A stretch of 64,000 bases of DNA, taken from the NCBI GenBank assembly GCA_015680685.1, contig MNCI01017754.1, positions 205,320-269,319 of the forward strand. Reading direction: 5' to 3'. The notes under the pieces are model-generated. The model saw only the letters and a list, made by a program, of their open reading frames with translations, did no database searches and was not told the origin of the DNA. The stretch comes from Gnetum montanum. Its lineage: Eukaryota > Streptophyta > Gnetopsida > Gnetales > Gnetaceae. Position 1 is the stretch's first letter; each line of letters opens with the position of its first letter. Both the position numbers and the translations under genes were made by a program. Of the stretch, positions 44,648 to 54,379 are shown one piece after another.

Positions 44648-44745
44648 CATATATATAGTTTTTATGGACACATTATCATGTACCCGATAAAGAGGACTCG
44701 ATATCGTGTCTGACCCGATATCAGGTACCCAATATCATGACCAAT
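44648..44745 (-). promoter_or_regulatory. Candidate internal promoter of D: GATATC motifs plus TATA box
   Basis: On the minus strand CATGATATTGGGTACCTGAT, CGGGTCAGACACGATATCGA and related repeats (44673-44740) are followed by ACTATATATATGG (44660-44648). The LTR of D has the same kind of repeats (48413-48503), also ahead of a TATA box. The module lies about 525 bp upstream of the 3' ORF. The surrounding sequence is not LTR-like. Confidence 0.55.
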
Positions 44746-45870
44746 TGAAAATAGGGTACTTAGAAAAATTGATAAATTTTTGAATTTCAAAGGCCAAAAA
44801 TGAAAGATTTTATGTCAATTTGGAAGGTCTAGGGTAATATTAAATAGACCAGAAGACACCAAAGGTATAATAGAGTAAAATTTGACAATAAAATTCATGA
44901 ATAGGATGAGGGAAAAGGACATGTTTTGGTACATAGGAATGTTTGAATTACAAGGATGATAAAGGAAAGAATAACGTTGGCAATGCAATACTTGGAGGGT
45001 ATAAAATGATGTGATGATGATGTGTAATGAGTATAAATTACAAAGATTAGGCAAGTGGGTCCTCCCCAAAGCAGGTTTCATCCCTTAATGGACAACCATA
45101 AGAGTACCATGACAACAAGGCATACCATCACTTAGTATTTCATTTAAGGGATGAGTAATTTGGAATTGGTTTATGGCATATTTGTCTTGATCTTTTCTTT
45201 TTCATTTTTGTTTGGCTGCTTTGGCACACTCTTCTTTCTCTTTTTTTTTCTAAATGCTTAATCCAGAGAAGCCACCTACCTTCAGGCATGGGTGCATGTC
45301 TTTCTAGTGGGACCCTCTAAAATAGCATTGGGTTTCTTGATTGAGTGCCTTTATTACTCTTACTCCCATTTTTTGTTAAATCTACAAGGATCTTAGTACA
45401 ACCCAGCTGCATGATAACTCCTACAGTTGTCACCAAAGAGAATCCGCAAGTCCCCTTGATGTCACACCCAAGCCATTCCTACTTAGTTCATCCTTCTTCG
45501 CTCTGGTCATAATGAGCACAAAAATTACTTTAAGTTTTAATGATATCAAGAATATCATTGTACCCAGAGTAGAACCTCTTATTAATAGAATGGGTGGGTG
45601 GATGTGATGGGCTCACTGTCCAAGTAATTAGTCACCTGAGACTTGATAGCATAGAGCAACACCTCAACCAACAAGTCACATGAGTGTTTTATTCATAGAT
45701 GAGATTACCCATAAAAAGATAAAATAATAAATTAGAAATGAAAAATTTGAAAACAAAAAATTGTAAAATTAAAGAAAAGGAAAAATATTTACTAATCCTG
45801 CTTGTTAGAATGAGGGGTATCCCCCATGGCTAAAATTTTGATCATGGTGAGAATTAATAAATGGAAGGTT
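44746..45870 (-). other. Noncoding stretch of D between gag and the internal promoter
   Basis: It holds the blocks conserved across elements, on the minus strand: TTTGGGGAGGACCCAC at 45056-45071 and a CATGCCTGAAGGTAGG-type block near 45276-45325. At about 45,850 the sequence passes from the gag tail into post-integrase sequence (AGCCATGGGGGATACC), so the entire protease-to-integrase part is missing. Confidence 0.55.
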
Positions 45871-47513
45871 TGGATCTATGCATGTTGAAAATATTGGGAC
45901 TTAGTCATATCCAAACCATTGGGTGTCTTTTGATGTGGTGGCTAGAATGTACCAAAATTGGGATGCACACACTGTATTAAAGTTGACATAATGGGGCAAG
46001 TTAGAAGGTGTGGTTAATTGATATGGGGTTGACCTACTATGGCACCCTTGATCATAAGATGGTATGCAAGGATCAATATGTCTCCCTATGTGGCTATATT
46101 CACTAGGCTACATGGTTTTTGAAGGATTGATTGGTGGCCCTAATAAGGTAACAAGAGGTGTTGGGTTCGAGGAGAAAGGTGCACCACAGTGTTGAACTTG
46201 TGCTGGGTTGGAGGATGCAGTGGTCTCGAAACTGTGCAGTCCCTTTCTATAGTCATGTCTAAAAAAGGGACACCTTCGATGTTGTGGAGAATTCCCACTG
46301 CAGTTGACAATAGCATCACAAGTAACGTTCATGGGTCAATGCTATGGTGAAAATGTTTTAGGTACAATTGATGGTGATGTAGAAGGAGGTGAATAATGAG
46401 AATACTGAAGGTGAGGAGAAGTGCAAGGGACATGAGGCGGTGGTCTTGGTGAAGAGGACATGGTTTCGATTGTCTATTGGTGTTTTGTCATGTTGCTTGG
46501 TTTGTCATGGTTTCTCTTCTAATAACATTGGCATATTCTCCACATCTTTCATGTATCCATTTCATCTTATTGATCTTTGCTTCAACTTCATCTAGCAATT
46601 GTAGTATTATCAAAGATGATTTCACCTCCTTGAGGTGAGTTGATTTCTCCTCTTCATGATCATGGACCTTTGCTAATTTGTGATTTTGGTCTCATTGAGA
46701 TTTTTCAACATTCTCCCATTTGGTCATTTCTCCTTCTTCTTTTTCTACTCACTTAATAAGCTCGTGGAATTGGTGGGTTCATAGCTCATATAGTTGACCT
46801 TAGGCATACATCCCTAAGGTCTCCCTTGTTTCATTACAAAGCCCATCCATGATGTGATACGTTAGCCTTTTCTTGAAGAATCCATGGCTTGGGCAGTTGT
46901 TTAACAATGCATAATATCTTTCTAAGGCCATGTCCAAGGGTTCATGTTGTAGTTATTTCCACTATTGGATTTGTCTCCTCAAGGTTGACACTTTTGCATA
47001 GGTTTGATATCTTTCATTAAATAGTTCCACCATTGTTAGCCAACATCGAATAAATTTTGGTTTTAAAGATCTATACCATACTTTTGCTTGGCCAACGAGT
47101 GTTAGAGGAAAGAGCTTAAGTTTTTGCCATCCATTATCAATGTTTTTCCATGTACAGGCATCATGGAAGGCTTGTAAATGATGTTTCAAGTCTAAATCAT
47201 AGCCTCTTAAAAATTTGGGAAAGTTATTTAAATCAATCCTAAGTAGATGGCTTTCCTTATGATGGCTGTGGGATATTTGAATAGCCTCTTTTATATGCAT
47301 TAGACTCTTAGTGGCCAGCAAGGATTCATCATCACTAGGTAGGTTATGAATTTGTGAGTTGGTATGATGTTGCCTTTACTTCTGCACATAGGAGACTCCT
47401 ACATCAAATTGAGTACTCCAAACTTCATCTTCATCATCATATAATGTGTTGGTTCTCCAATAAATTGCCTTACTAGTTATGTTTTCATAGTCTTGTGAGA
47501 GAGAAATTGTCAT
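45871..47513 (-). pseudogene. gag of element D (broken)
   Basis: On the minus strand it starts MTISLSQDYENITSKAIYWR at 47513. This start differs from the MSSSSHK start and N-terminal block of A, B and C. The frame passes one stop (near 47378) into an open stretch (46962-47321) with the gag core: FPKFLRGYDLDLKHHLQAFH, WQKLKLFPLTLVGQAKVWYR, LFNERYQTYAKVSTLRRQIQ. Downstream come charged and Pro/Ser-rich segments (46108-46332). I found no clear zinc knuckle. The core is homologous to the other gags, but the front end is not obviously so. Confidence 0.8.
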
Positions 47514-47620
47514 GAATTATGTGTGACTTATTTGCAATTACTTTATTTCTAAAAGATATATCATTAATATTTTGTTACAGCGATCTTGTATGATGTAACT
47601 AATCTAAATTACTAGCATTG

Positions 47621-47638
47621 TCCCCGGCAATGGTGCCA
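47621..47638 (-). other. Primer binding site of D
   Basis: On the minus strand TGGCACCATTGCCGGGGA lies one base after the LTR. It differs from the usual tRNA-Asp-type site at only two positions and is the least decayed of the four seen here. Confidence 0.88.
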
Positions 47639-47639
47639 A

Positions 47640-48523
47640 TGATGAGTGGCTAGGTACCCTTACACTCAACCATACGAATACGAGCATTCATGCACAATTC
47701 GGTCGAACTTCATAGACAGACTAGTTGTGGTATCTAGATAGTTACTTGTTGATTGTATTTTTTTGTCTTCCCACTTGGACTAGTATTTGCTTTGTCACGT
47801 ATGGTTTAGCCTAGAGTGAGGTGTATGATGTGGTTCCTATCACTATGTTGTTCCTAAGGACAATAGAGAATAACTTTGATTAAGCTAATAGGAAATGGGA
47901 GAAGAGAATTTAAGCTAGCCTAAGTGCGATGAGCATCCATCCTTAATCATCCGTACACATCTTGGACCTCGTGGACTACTACTGGGATTACCAAGCGTAT
48001 GTTACTTAAGCACTCCTCGATATGCTACTGGGATACCAAGTAGTCACATTTAAATGCTCATGATTAAGTCGTACTCATTCTGCATTAACAACATGAAATG
48101 TACATGACAAGAAAGTAAATATTAACTAAGGAAAATGGTAAATAACAATTAACAAATAGAGTAATTAAGATCTAAGTGGATGCTACAATGATGAAGTAAT
48201 CTTGATCTTTATTGCCAATCATGTGCATGTCCAAGTACATCACACTTGAATAAAGGTGTCATACAATTACAATCATCATACTGTGGGCATGCACTAGGGT
48301 AAAGAATTGAGATGAACAAAATGACTCTATTCCTACACTTACCTACTCCTAACTGACTAACTTCCTCCTTTCCTATGTGTCCAAATGTGTATTTATAAGC
48401 TTACACAAGAATCACAATATCATGTATCTGATATTGTTATTTAGGTCACGATATCGCATACCCAATATCGTGGATCCGATATCGCAAGTTCGATATCAGA
48501 GCCTGACAAATCATGGTTCATCA
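47640..48523 (-). repeat. 5' LTR of element D
   Basis: The 884-bp LTR is the partner of 31077-31928. The U3 has a run of GATATC and CGATATCG motifs at 48413-48503, upstream (on the minus strand) of the TATA box GCTTATAAATAC (48400-48389). Confidence 0.93.
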
Positions 48524-48528
48524 CTTGT

Positions 48529-49150
48529 TGATGGTAGTAATGTCTCTCATGTTAAAGCTAGTGTGATAGATGTTAGTTTTTCACTTTAGCTTGGTAGTGG
48601 TTTTTTCAGTGGTGACGATGAGAATCATGATCATTATGGTGATTATGATGAAATTGTGAGTCATGTTGTGTATGATGAAAGTAATATGACTTTTTATGTC
48701 ATTGTTAGTGAGAGAAAGACTAATAATGGTAATTTGTTTGATGATGATGGATATTCGCATAGTCATTGTGAGAAGATCATTATTGGTGATGGTAAGAACA
48801 TTGATAGTAATGAATTTGATTATCTTGGCTATTAAATAGATGGGAAACATGAAGAAAATCTAAGTTATGGTGCTAATGGTGAAAGGAAGCTAGATGAGAG
48901 TCTTCAAAGCACCAAGAAGAAGAAGTTGAAAAAGAGAGAAAAGAAGGGAAGAAAGGATGTTGGGTTAAGGAAATCTAATCCTTTTACTTTTTCTTATTAT
49001 TCATTTGTTGGAGGTTTGAGTCATCATGCAGATGTAGGGGAAGCATTCCAAGAAGATGCTCAATTGAAGGAAGCATAGTAGGGCTCAAGACAAGCCTTCA
49101 TGAGTAAGAGAAGCTCAAAACCAAAACCTCAATTAATACTCATTCTCATG
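48529..49150 (+). pseudogene. gag-like ORF of element F, second part
   Basis: The frame of 31076 continues after element D with DGSNVSHVKASVIDVSFSL, once one copy of CTTGT is removed. It is strikingly acidic and repetitive at first (GDDENHDHYGDYDEI, DDDGYSHSHCEKII) and then basic (STKKKKLKKREKKGRKDVG). It ends near 49140 with KPKPQLILILML. Several stops are present. No zinc knuckle or pol domain is seen. The basic tail could bind RNA, which is inference. Confidence 0.55.
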
Positions 49151-49267
49151 CTTTGATGCATTGAGTTTTGATTATTGTGCTAAGTGTGATGACCTTTAGT
49201 CATGGGGGCATGGTGCCTTCCAGCTTGTGAAAGGTCATTAATTATGATATTTTAAGGGTTGAAGAGA

Positions 49268-50099
49268 TGATGAGAACATTACCCAACCCTTGTGCAGTCC
49301 TCAATGTATCTTGGATATGTGTGTGTCTTTTTGTGTACTTTTGATGATGATTCTATGGTGTTTGGCCATGTTTGGAGGCATTTTGAACCTATCTTGATGA
49401 GTTTAGGAGGTTCCGAGGGCTATGGGGACTTATTTGGAGGTGTTCAGAGGTTCCAGACCTCAAAACGAGCATCTTTGTATTTTTCTGTTGTAGGTGAGAT
49501 GTCCCAAATACGTTTTAGACATCCTAGCCAAGACATCCCACATAATTTCAAGATGTTCCAACTATTAATAGCTACTTTCTGGCAAGACATCCCATTCTCT
49601 TCAAGACATCTCATGCAAATTTTAACTTACATCAAATTAAATGGCAAATTGGAGGTAAGGCAAAAGGTCGCATCAAGTAGCTATAAATAAGAGTCCAACG
49701 AAGAAGGCTAATCAAAAGAAAGAAGGTTATTCTCAAGGAGAAGAGAGGTTTGAGAAGCCTCTTGAGAGCTTGTGCAAGAAGAGCTTGAGTGAGAGGAAAG
49801 GGAGAGCACTTGAGAGAGGTTGAGAGAATCTCTTATAAGTGTCTTGTCTTGAGCTTTAGCTCCATTATGAGTAATTAAGAATTTAGAGGGGACATGTGTG
49901 GTCTCTAAGATCTTTGGGAAAGATGTGAGTTGAGCTTGGCTCCTCATCTTTCATGTAATTCTCTACATTTTGAGATTTTTCTCATAGAAAGAAGAATTTT
50001 TTCCAATTCATTGACTTGTTCTTGCTTCTAAGTTAAATTTTGCTTAGGAGGCTTGTGGAATGGATCCTTTTAGAGTCTACTGAGGTAGGCTCCACATCA
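49268..50099 (+). repeat. 3' LTR of element F
   Basis: The 832-bp partner of 29152-29998 starts TGATGAGAAC and ends CCACATCA. Its U3 has about six copies of the GAGACATCCC-type motif (49496-49610), two fewer than the 5' LTR. The TATA box CTATAAATAA is at 49681-49690. Confidence 0.87.
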
Positions 50100-50400
50100 C
50101 AAATGCTTCAATCTACTCATGTTTATTACTCTAGTTATTGGGCTCCTTCAAAAACTTCTTATGATAGAATTTATCATATTATCCATGAGTTTCTTTGATT
50201 TACTAAGTAATATATAAAAGATCTTTCTAGAGTTGCTAGGGATATCTGCACTAGTAGTAAGAAATATGGAGGATGTGGCCTCATTAATTATTATACCTAG
50301 GGTATTAGGGTCTCAACAAAATGAATTACAAAGTGCATTCATGGAAATAATATTTCGATGCTTTTTTGTAAGAAATAGACTTATGCAAGGAAAGCTTAGA
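50100..50400 (+). pseudogene. LINE (L1-type) ORF2 remnant, right part
   Basis: Reading on from 29145 gives QMLQSTHVYYSSYWAPSKTS, then YDRIYHIIHEFLWF-like codons with a stop, VARDICTSSKKYGGCGLINY and YTQGIRVSTK.ITKC. This is the segment after the RT palm in plant LINEs (usually W..IC.PK..GGLG..NL...N.AL..KW). The fit with the left part across element F is good. Nothing recognisable follows, so the 3' end is lost or unrecognised. Confidence 0.7.
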
Positions 50401-52914
50401 AAAATAATAATAGTTAGTTCCTTTTTTTTTCTTTTACACTTAGTTATCATGTACCATGAGCTTCATAAACTTTCCTTTTTTTTATACTACCTCATTTTAT
50501 TCTAACCTTTGTTTTTTTTTTTCTAGATTAATTAGAAACTAACATAAAAAATAGATAGTATAACCTTGTAGAAACAAAGTCAATAAAAAGTTACAAGACA
50601 AGGTAGAATCCATAACAACTTAGCAACAAAATTTGATTAAAATAAAATTTATACCAAACAAACCTAGATGGATTACAAAATGGATAGATTTTTTATGCAT
50701 TTAAAAATTCAAACTATAAGTGGTATATTCAACACATTTATACCAACAATACATCGCAATTCAAGCTCAAGGTTATGATTAAAACTAAGGTTAGCAATCA
50801 AAATTGAGGTAAACCACCTTCTTAAAAATTTCAACCTATTAGCTGGTGATTCACAAATCTTTAAAAAATTTTGCTTACGATGCATACCTAAAACATGAGC
50901 GAAAGAGAAGGCCATCGAATCTGTCATAGATCTTAAAATATGATTTTAAATTAAAAATGAAATTTAATGAATTGAAAATAAGAAAGAATGAAAAATAATG
51001 AATGTAAGATGAAATGTAAGAAATAATTTTATTTGGATCACATTAAATTTAATAATCTATATATAAAACCTTACTATCTCTCAGGTGCTATTCCAATTAA
51101 GTATGGAAATGCTATAGCAAGCTTAGCTTGAGTTCAAATTATTTTATAATTGAAAGTAGAAGATAGATTCCAACTCCCCCGGAATAACAAATCTGAATGG
51201 GAGTCATTGAAAAAATTGCTTATATGATTTATTTTTGCTATGCCTATTGATGCTTGGTCAATTTATTGAGTTTATCTTTATTTTTGATGAAAATGTAACA
51301 TTTGTACTAAAGCTTCCATATTAATTTAAATTTCATTAATTAAAATGTGACTTATGCTTTCATGAAGAAAATCTTGATGATAATATTTGTTGAAAAGTAT
51401 AATTTAAATAATTTATTATTTTTAATTCATATTAGCATATTGCCCACATACCCAAAAATGGTTTCTGAAAGCATATACTCTAGAAAAGTCAATCAAGCTT
51501 TACCTTTTCAACCAACCATAAGACATCTTAAGGACTATTGATAAGACATTTGCTTACCTTTTAAAAAAATAACACCTTAAGCACATTTAACAAGACTATA
51601 ATAACACCATCGTAGATAACATTATCTCCTCCTCCCCATCTTCTATTTTACTTTCATTTTTGTAAGTTTACTCAATGAATCTTACAGAGAATTTAGGTGC
51701 TACAAAGTCTATAGTTGTAAGATAATGCCTAGATTTAGCAAATTTATGTTATACTTTTCTCATAGATGTGAATGTGGTGAAGCTTTAATCTACTTTATCT
51801 TCAAATTGTGATTGTAGGCATTATTTTTGGTACTTTGGAGATGTATGATGTACATATACTTGTGAAATATTATTTTGTATTATTATATTTTTAATGCAAT
51901 ATACAAAACTTATTTTATGGTTAGTAAAATTGGAATTTATATTTACCTATTAAGCATTTATTTTTTATCATTTTTTTGAGAATTATTTGATGATTTTGGA
52001 GGTATCATTCTATCCTAATCTTTAAGCAATTATATAATCTATTGATGTAGCTTCAAAGTTTATTTTGAAGTATTTATTTTGAAATATGAATTGTAAATAT
52101 GTTGTTTTATTTTTGAAACCATTAATAAAGTATAAGTGAATATAAATGAAATGTTTATAAATATTTTATATTGTGTAAATTCTAAAATTATAGTGAATGT
52201 ATATTGTATACTTGAATGATTTCATTTATGTAATTTGATTTTTTTTTTTCTAAAAATGGTACTACTTTGGTAGTTCATATTGATTTTACTACTTAATATT
52301 TTGCTTGTTGAAGTTAAATTGTTTTGTTAACTTGAAATTGTAGTGTTGTTTTTTCCTTGACCCCTTCTTTGCTAGTATAATGTTTCTTTGTTGAGTTGGC
52401 AAAGAATATGAAAAAAAAATTAAATTGTATGTTGAAGTAGTAATTTTTTAAAACCAAATCAATAATAATTTTGTGTTTTGTGTAATACCTAAAAATGATT
52501 GGAGAAAGTTGGAGGCATTTGACTTATAATTGTTAATTCTTTATTAATTCAATTTTTTTATTTTTGCTTTATAATATGTTTGGTAGAATAAATTAAAAAA
52601 TAAAAATAAAAAAAAAGTAATTATTATATTTAATTATAAAATTAGAACAAAGAAATAACTATAGAAAAAATATTAGATTTGTTAGAAATACTTAAAAATG
52701 ATGTAAGTAGAAGTTGTAGGATATTGATCTTAAAAATAAGTAGAAGTTGTAGTATATTGATCTTTGACATGTTAAATTTTTTCATAATTGCAACAAAGAA
52801 TTAGTAATTCATATGGACAAGATTGAAGTGATTATGATATATATCTTATTCAAAACTCCCGTTCAAATCTATTTCAATCCAAATGTAGTTTTGTAACTTC
52901 TAGATGTTCTATAT
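50401..52914. other. Very AT-rich stretch without a recognisable gene
   Basis: There are long A and T runs, no LTR, no domain and no reading frame I can support. A direct repeat of about 30 bp occurs twice at 33-bp spacing (52705-52766, AAGTAGAAGTTGTAG...). It may be old, eroded repeat DNA. Confidence 0.4.
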
Positions 52915-53298
52915 TGATGAGATGTGGAGGTATCCCAACACTCTACCATACAAGTCATGAGTGTCTATGCATGACTAGATCGTAATCTATGGATGGACAA
53001 TGTAATTATGCTAGTAATTGATGTTAAGCTCAATATCATTATCTTCCCACTTCAAGTTAGTAAAGTTAAATAGTATGGTTTAACTCTTAGTCAGGTACAT
53101 AATAGATGATGTTGTAGGGCTCTTAATACTCTTGGGCGTAAACATGATTGAGTGAAAGGTAAAATTTTGAGTCTAGTTAACTATGAAAACATATATCTAT
53201 CTTAGCCTAGAGTGATGGATATTTGATCTTGGTCTACTGTACACTCCTTAGAGTCATGTAGTTATCACTAGGATTATTAAGTTGAATTACTACTAAGC
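52915..53298 (-). repeat. Truncated LTR copy (3' part only) beside the LTR of E
   Basis: On the minus strand this is the inner-to-end part of an LTR related to E, ending at TGATGAGATGTGGAGGTATC on the plus strand. It runs directly into the full LTR at 53299. The left halves of the two align (CCATACAAGTCATGAGTGTC against CCATACAAGTGATGAGTGTC). Either E inserted into an older LTR of its own family or the end of the LTR was duplicated in tandem. Confidence 0.7.
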
Positions 53299-54185
53299 TA
53301 ATGAGCAATGAAGCAATCCAACACCCAACCATACAAGTGATGAGTGTCCACGTGTGAATTGATCATAATTCGTAAATGAGGCAATGTTAATATGGTAGAA
53401 ATTGGTTTAAGTCTGTAACCATTATCTTCCCACACGGTGCTAATGAAATCTAATCGTATGGTTCAGCTCACTATGAGGTATAAGAGAACTAATGTTGTTT
53501 GGTCATTTGTACTCCTAGCAAACATTATGAAAATGAAAATGATTTCTAAGTCTAAGTAAACAAGTTAACAAATCTATCCTAGCCTAAGGCAATGGATAAC
53601 CATTCCTAATTTTCTATGCATGTCTTGGACTTTTGTAATTATTACTAGGATTACCGAGCACCACAATACTGAGCAAAGTAAGCAATAATATTGTTGGGTT
53701 ACTGAACGATCACACTTAACACTCAAAATCAGGTGTATTCATTTTTCTTACTAGTATCAAGTGAAAATAAGTGCCTAGGAAAGTAAAGTGTAAATCTAGA
53801 AAATAGTAAACATTAAGCTAAGTAAGCAGTAAACATTATGCAAAGTAAAAATAGTAATCTAGGAGAATGTAATAACTTGATCTTTATTTCCAATCACACT
53901 TGTGCCCAAGTACAAGATGTTCATACAAAGATGTTGTTCACTATGTCACACTACACTACAAGCATTCACACTCCTAATTACTAAGTCTAAGTGCACAAAG
54001 TGAAATTGGAAGAGTTTTGTTACTAGTGGAATGAAACTTTTGTAGATTGTGCACCTAAGTGTCATATTTATAGGGTTGTACACATCCTGAGATATTGTAT
54101 CAACGATGATGTAGCATGTCCTACAATATTGTAATTATGACATTGTTCATGCAATAACCTTGTGGATCAAAATTTGACTTTATCA
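53299..54185 (-). repeat. 3' LTR of element E
   Basis: This 887-bp LTR contains AATATTGTA/ACAATATCTC-type motifs at 54090-54140, followed on the minus strand by the TATA box CCTATAAATATGAC (54074-54061). It is adjacent to the polypurine tract at 54186. Confidence 0.83.
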
Positions 54186-54221
54186 TACCCTCACAACTAA
54201 TTAGAAACTCATCCTTGAGTT
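54186..54221 (-). other. Polypurine tract and stem-loop motif of E
   Basis: On the minus strand AACTCA, AGGA, TGAGTT (54221-54206) is a perfect hairpin. It has an A-U pair where A and B have C-G. GTTGTGAGGGTA follows. Confidence 0.7.
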
Positions 54222-54379
54222 AAAAGAAAATGAGGATAGAATCCCTTACAAAATTCATATGCATATTTGATCATTTAGGATTGACTGGCAATATACATGA
54301 CATTGAATGCCATAGTGGTGTATTTACAAAATTTGACATAAGTCTATGACAGGACAAAATTAAACAAAAAACTGACAAA

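Larger units (their letters stand above)
31077..48523 (-). mobile_element. Gypsy element D, Tat/Athila type, long class, pol deleted, hosting C
   Basis: This minus-strand element spans 17,447 bp including nested C (32247-41493), about 8.2 kb without it. The perfect target duplication is CTTGT at 31072-31076 and 48524-48528. Read on its own strand the order is LTR (47640-48523), primer site, gag, a direct passage to the post-pol noncoding region near 45,850, a promoter-like module, the large 3' ORF, polypurine tract and LTR. Protease, RT, RNase H and integrase are missing, yet gag and the 3' ORF are kept. It is inserted in the gag-like ORF of F. Confidence 0.93.
29152..50099 (+). mobile_element. 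Element F: non-autonomous LTR retrotransposon with gag-like ORF, hosting D and C
   Basis: The LTRs lie at 29152-29998 and 49268-50099. A tRNA-iMet-like primer site follows the first. Once element D (31077-48523) is set aside, only about 1.8 kb of internal sequence remains, with one broken gag-like ORF and no protease, RT or integrase. The target-site copies are TAGAT (29147-29151) and CAAAT (50100-50104), two transitions apart. The surrounding LINE frame reads through if the site was originally CAAAT (...VLVIK, then QMLQSTHVYY), which supports these borders. Such gag-only elements depend on enzymes from an autonomous partner, not seen in this window. Confidence 0.82.

Noticed and set aside
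44626-44650. G-quadruplex-type element in the leader of D
   Set aside because: The G runs are short and interrupted, and E has C runs rather than G runs on the plus strand at a different distance. Homology between the two is not convincing.
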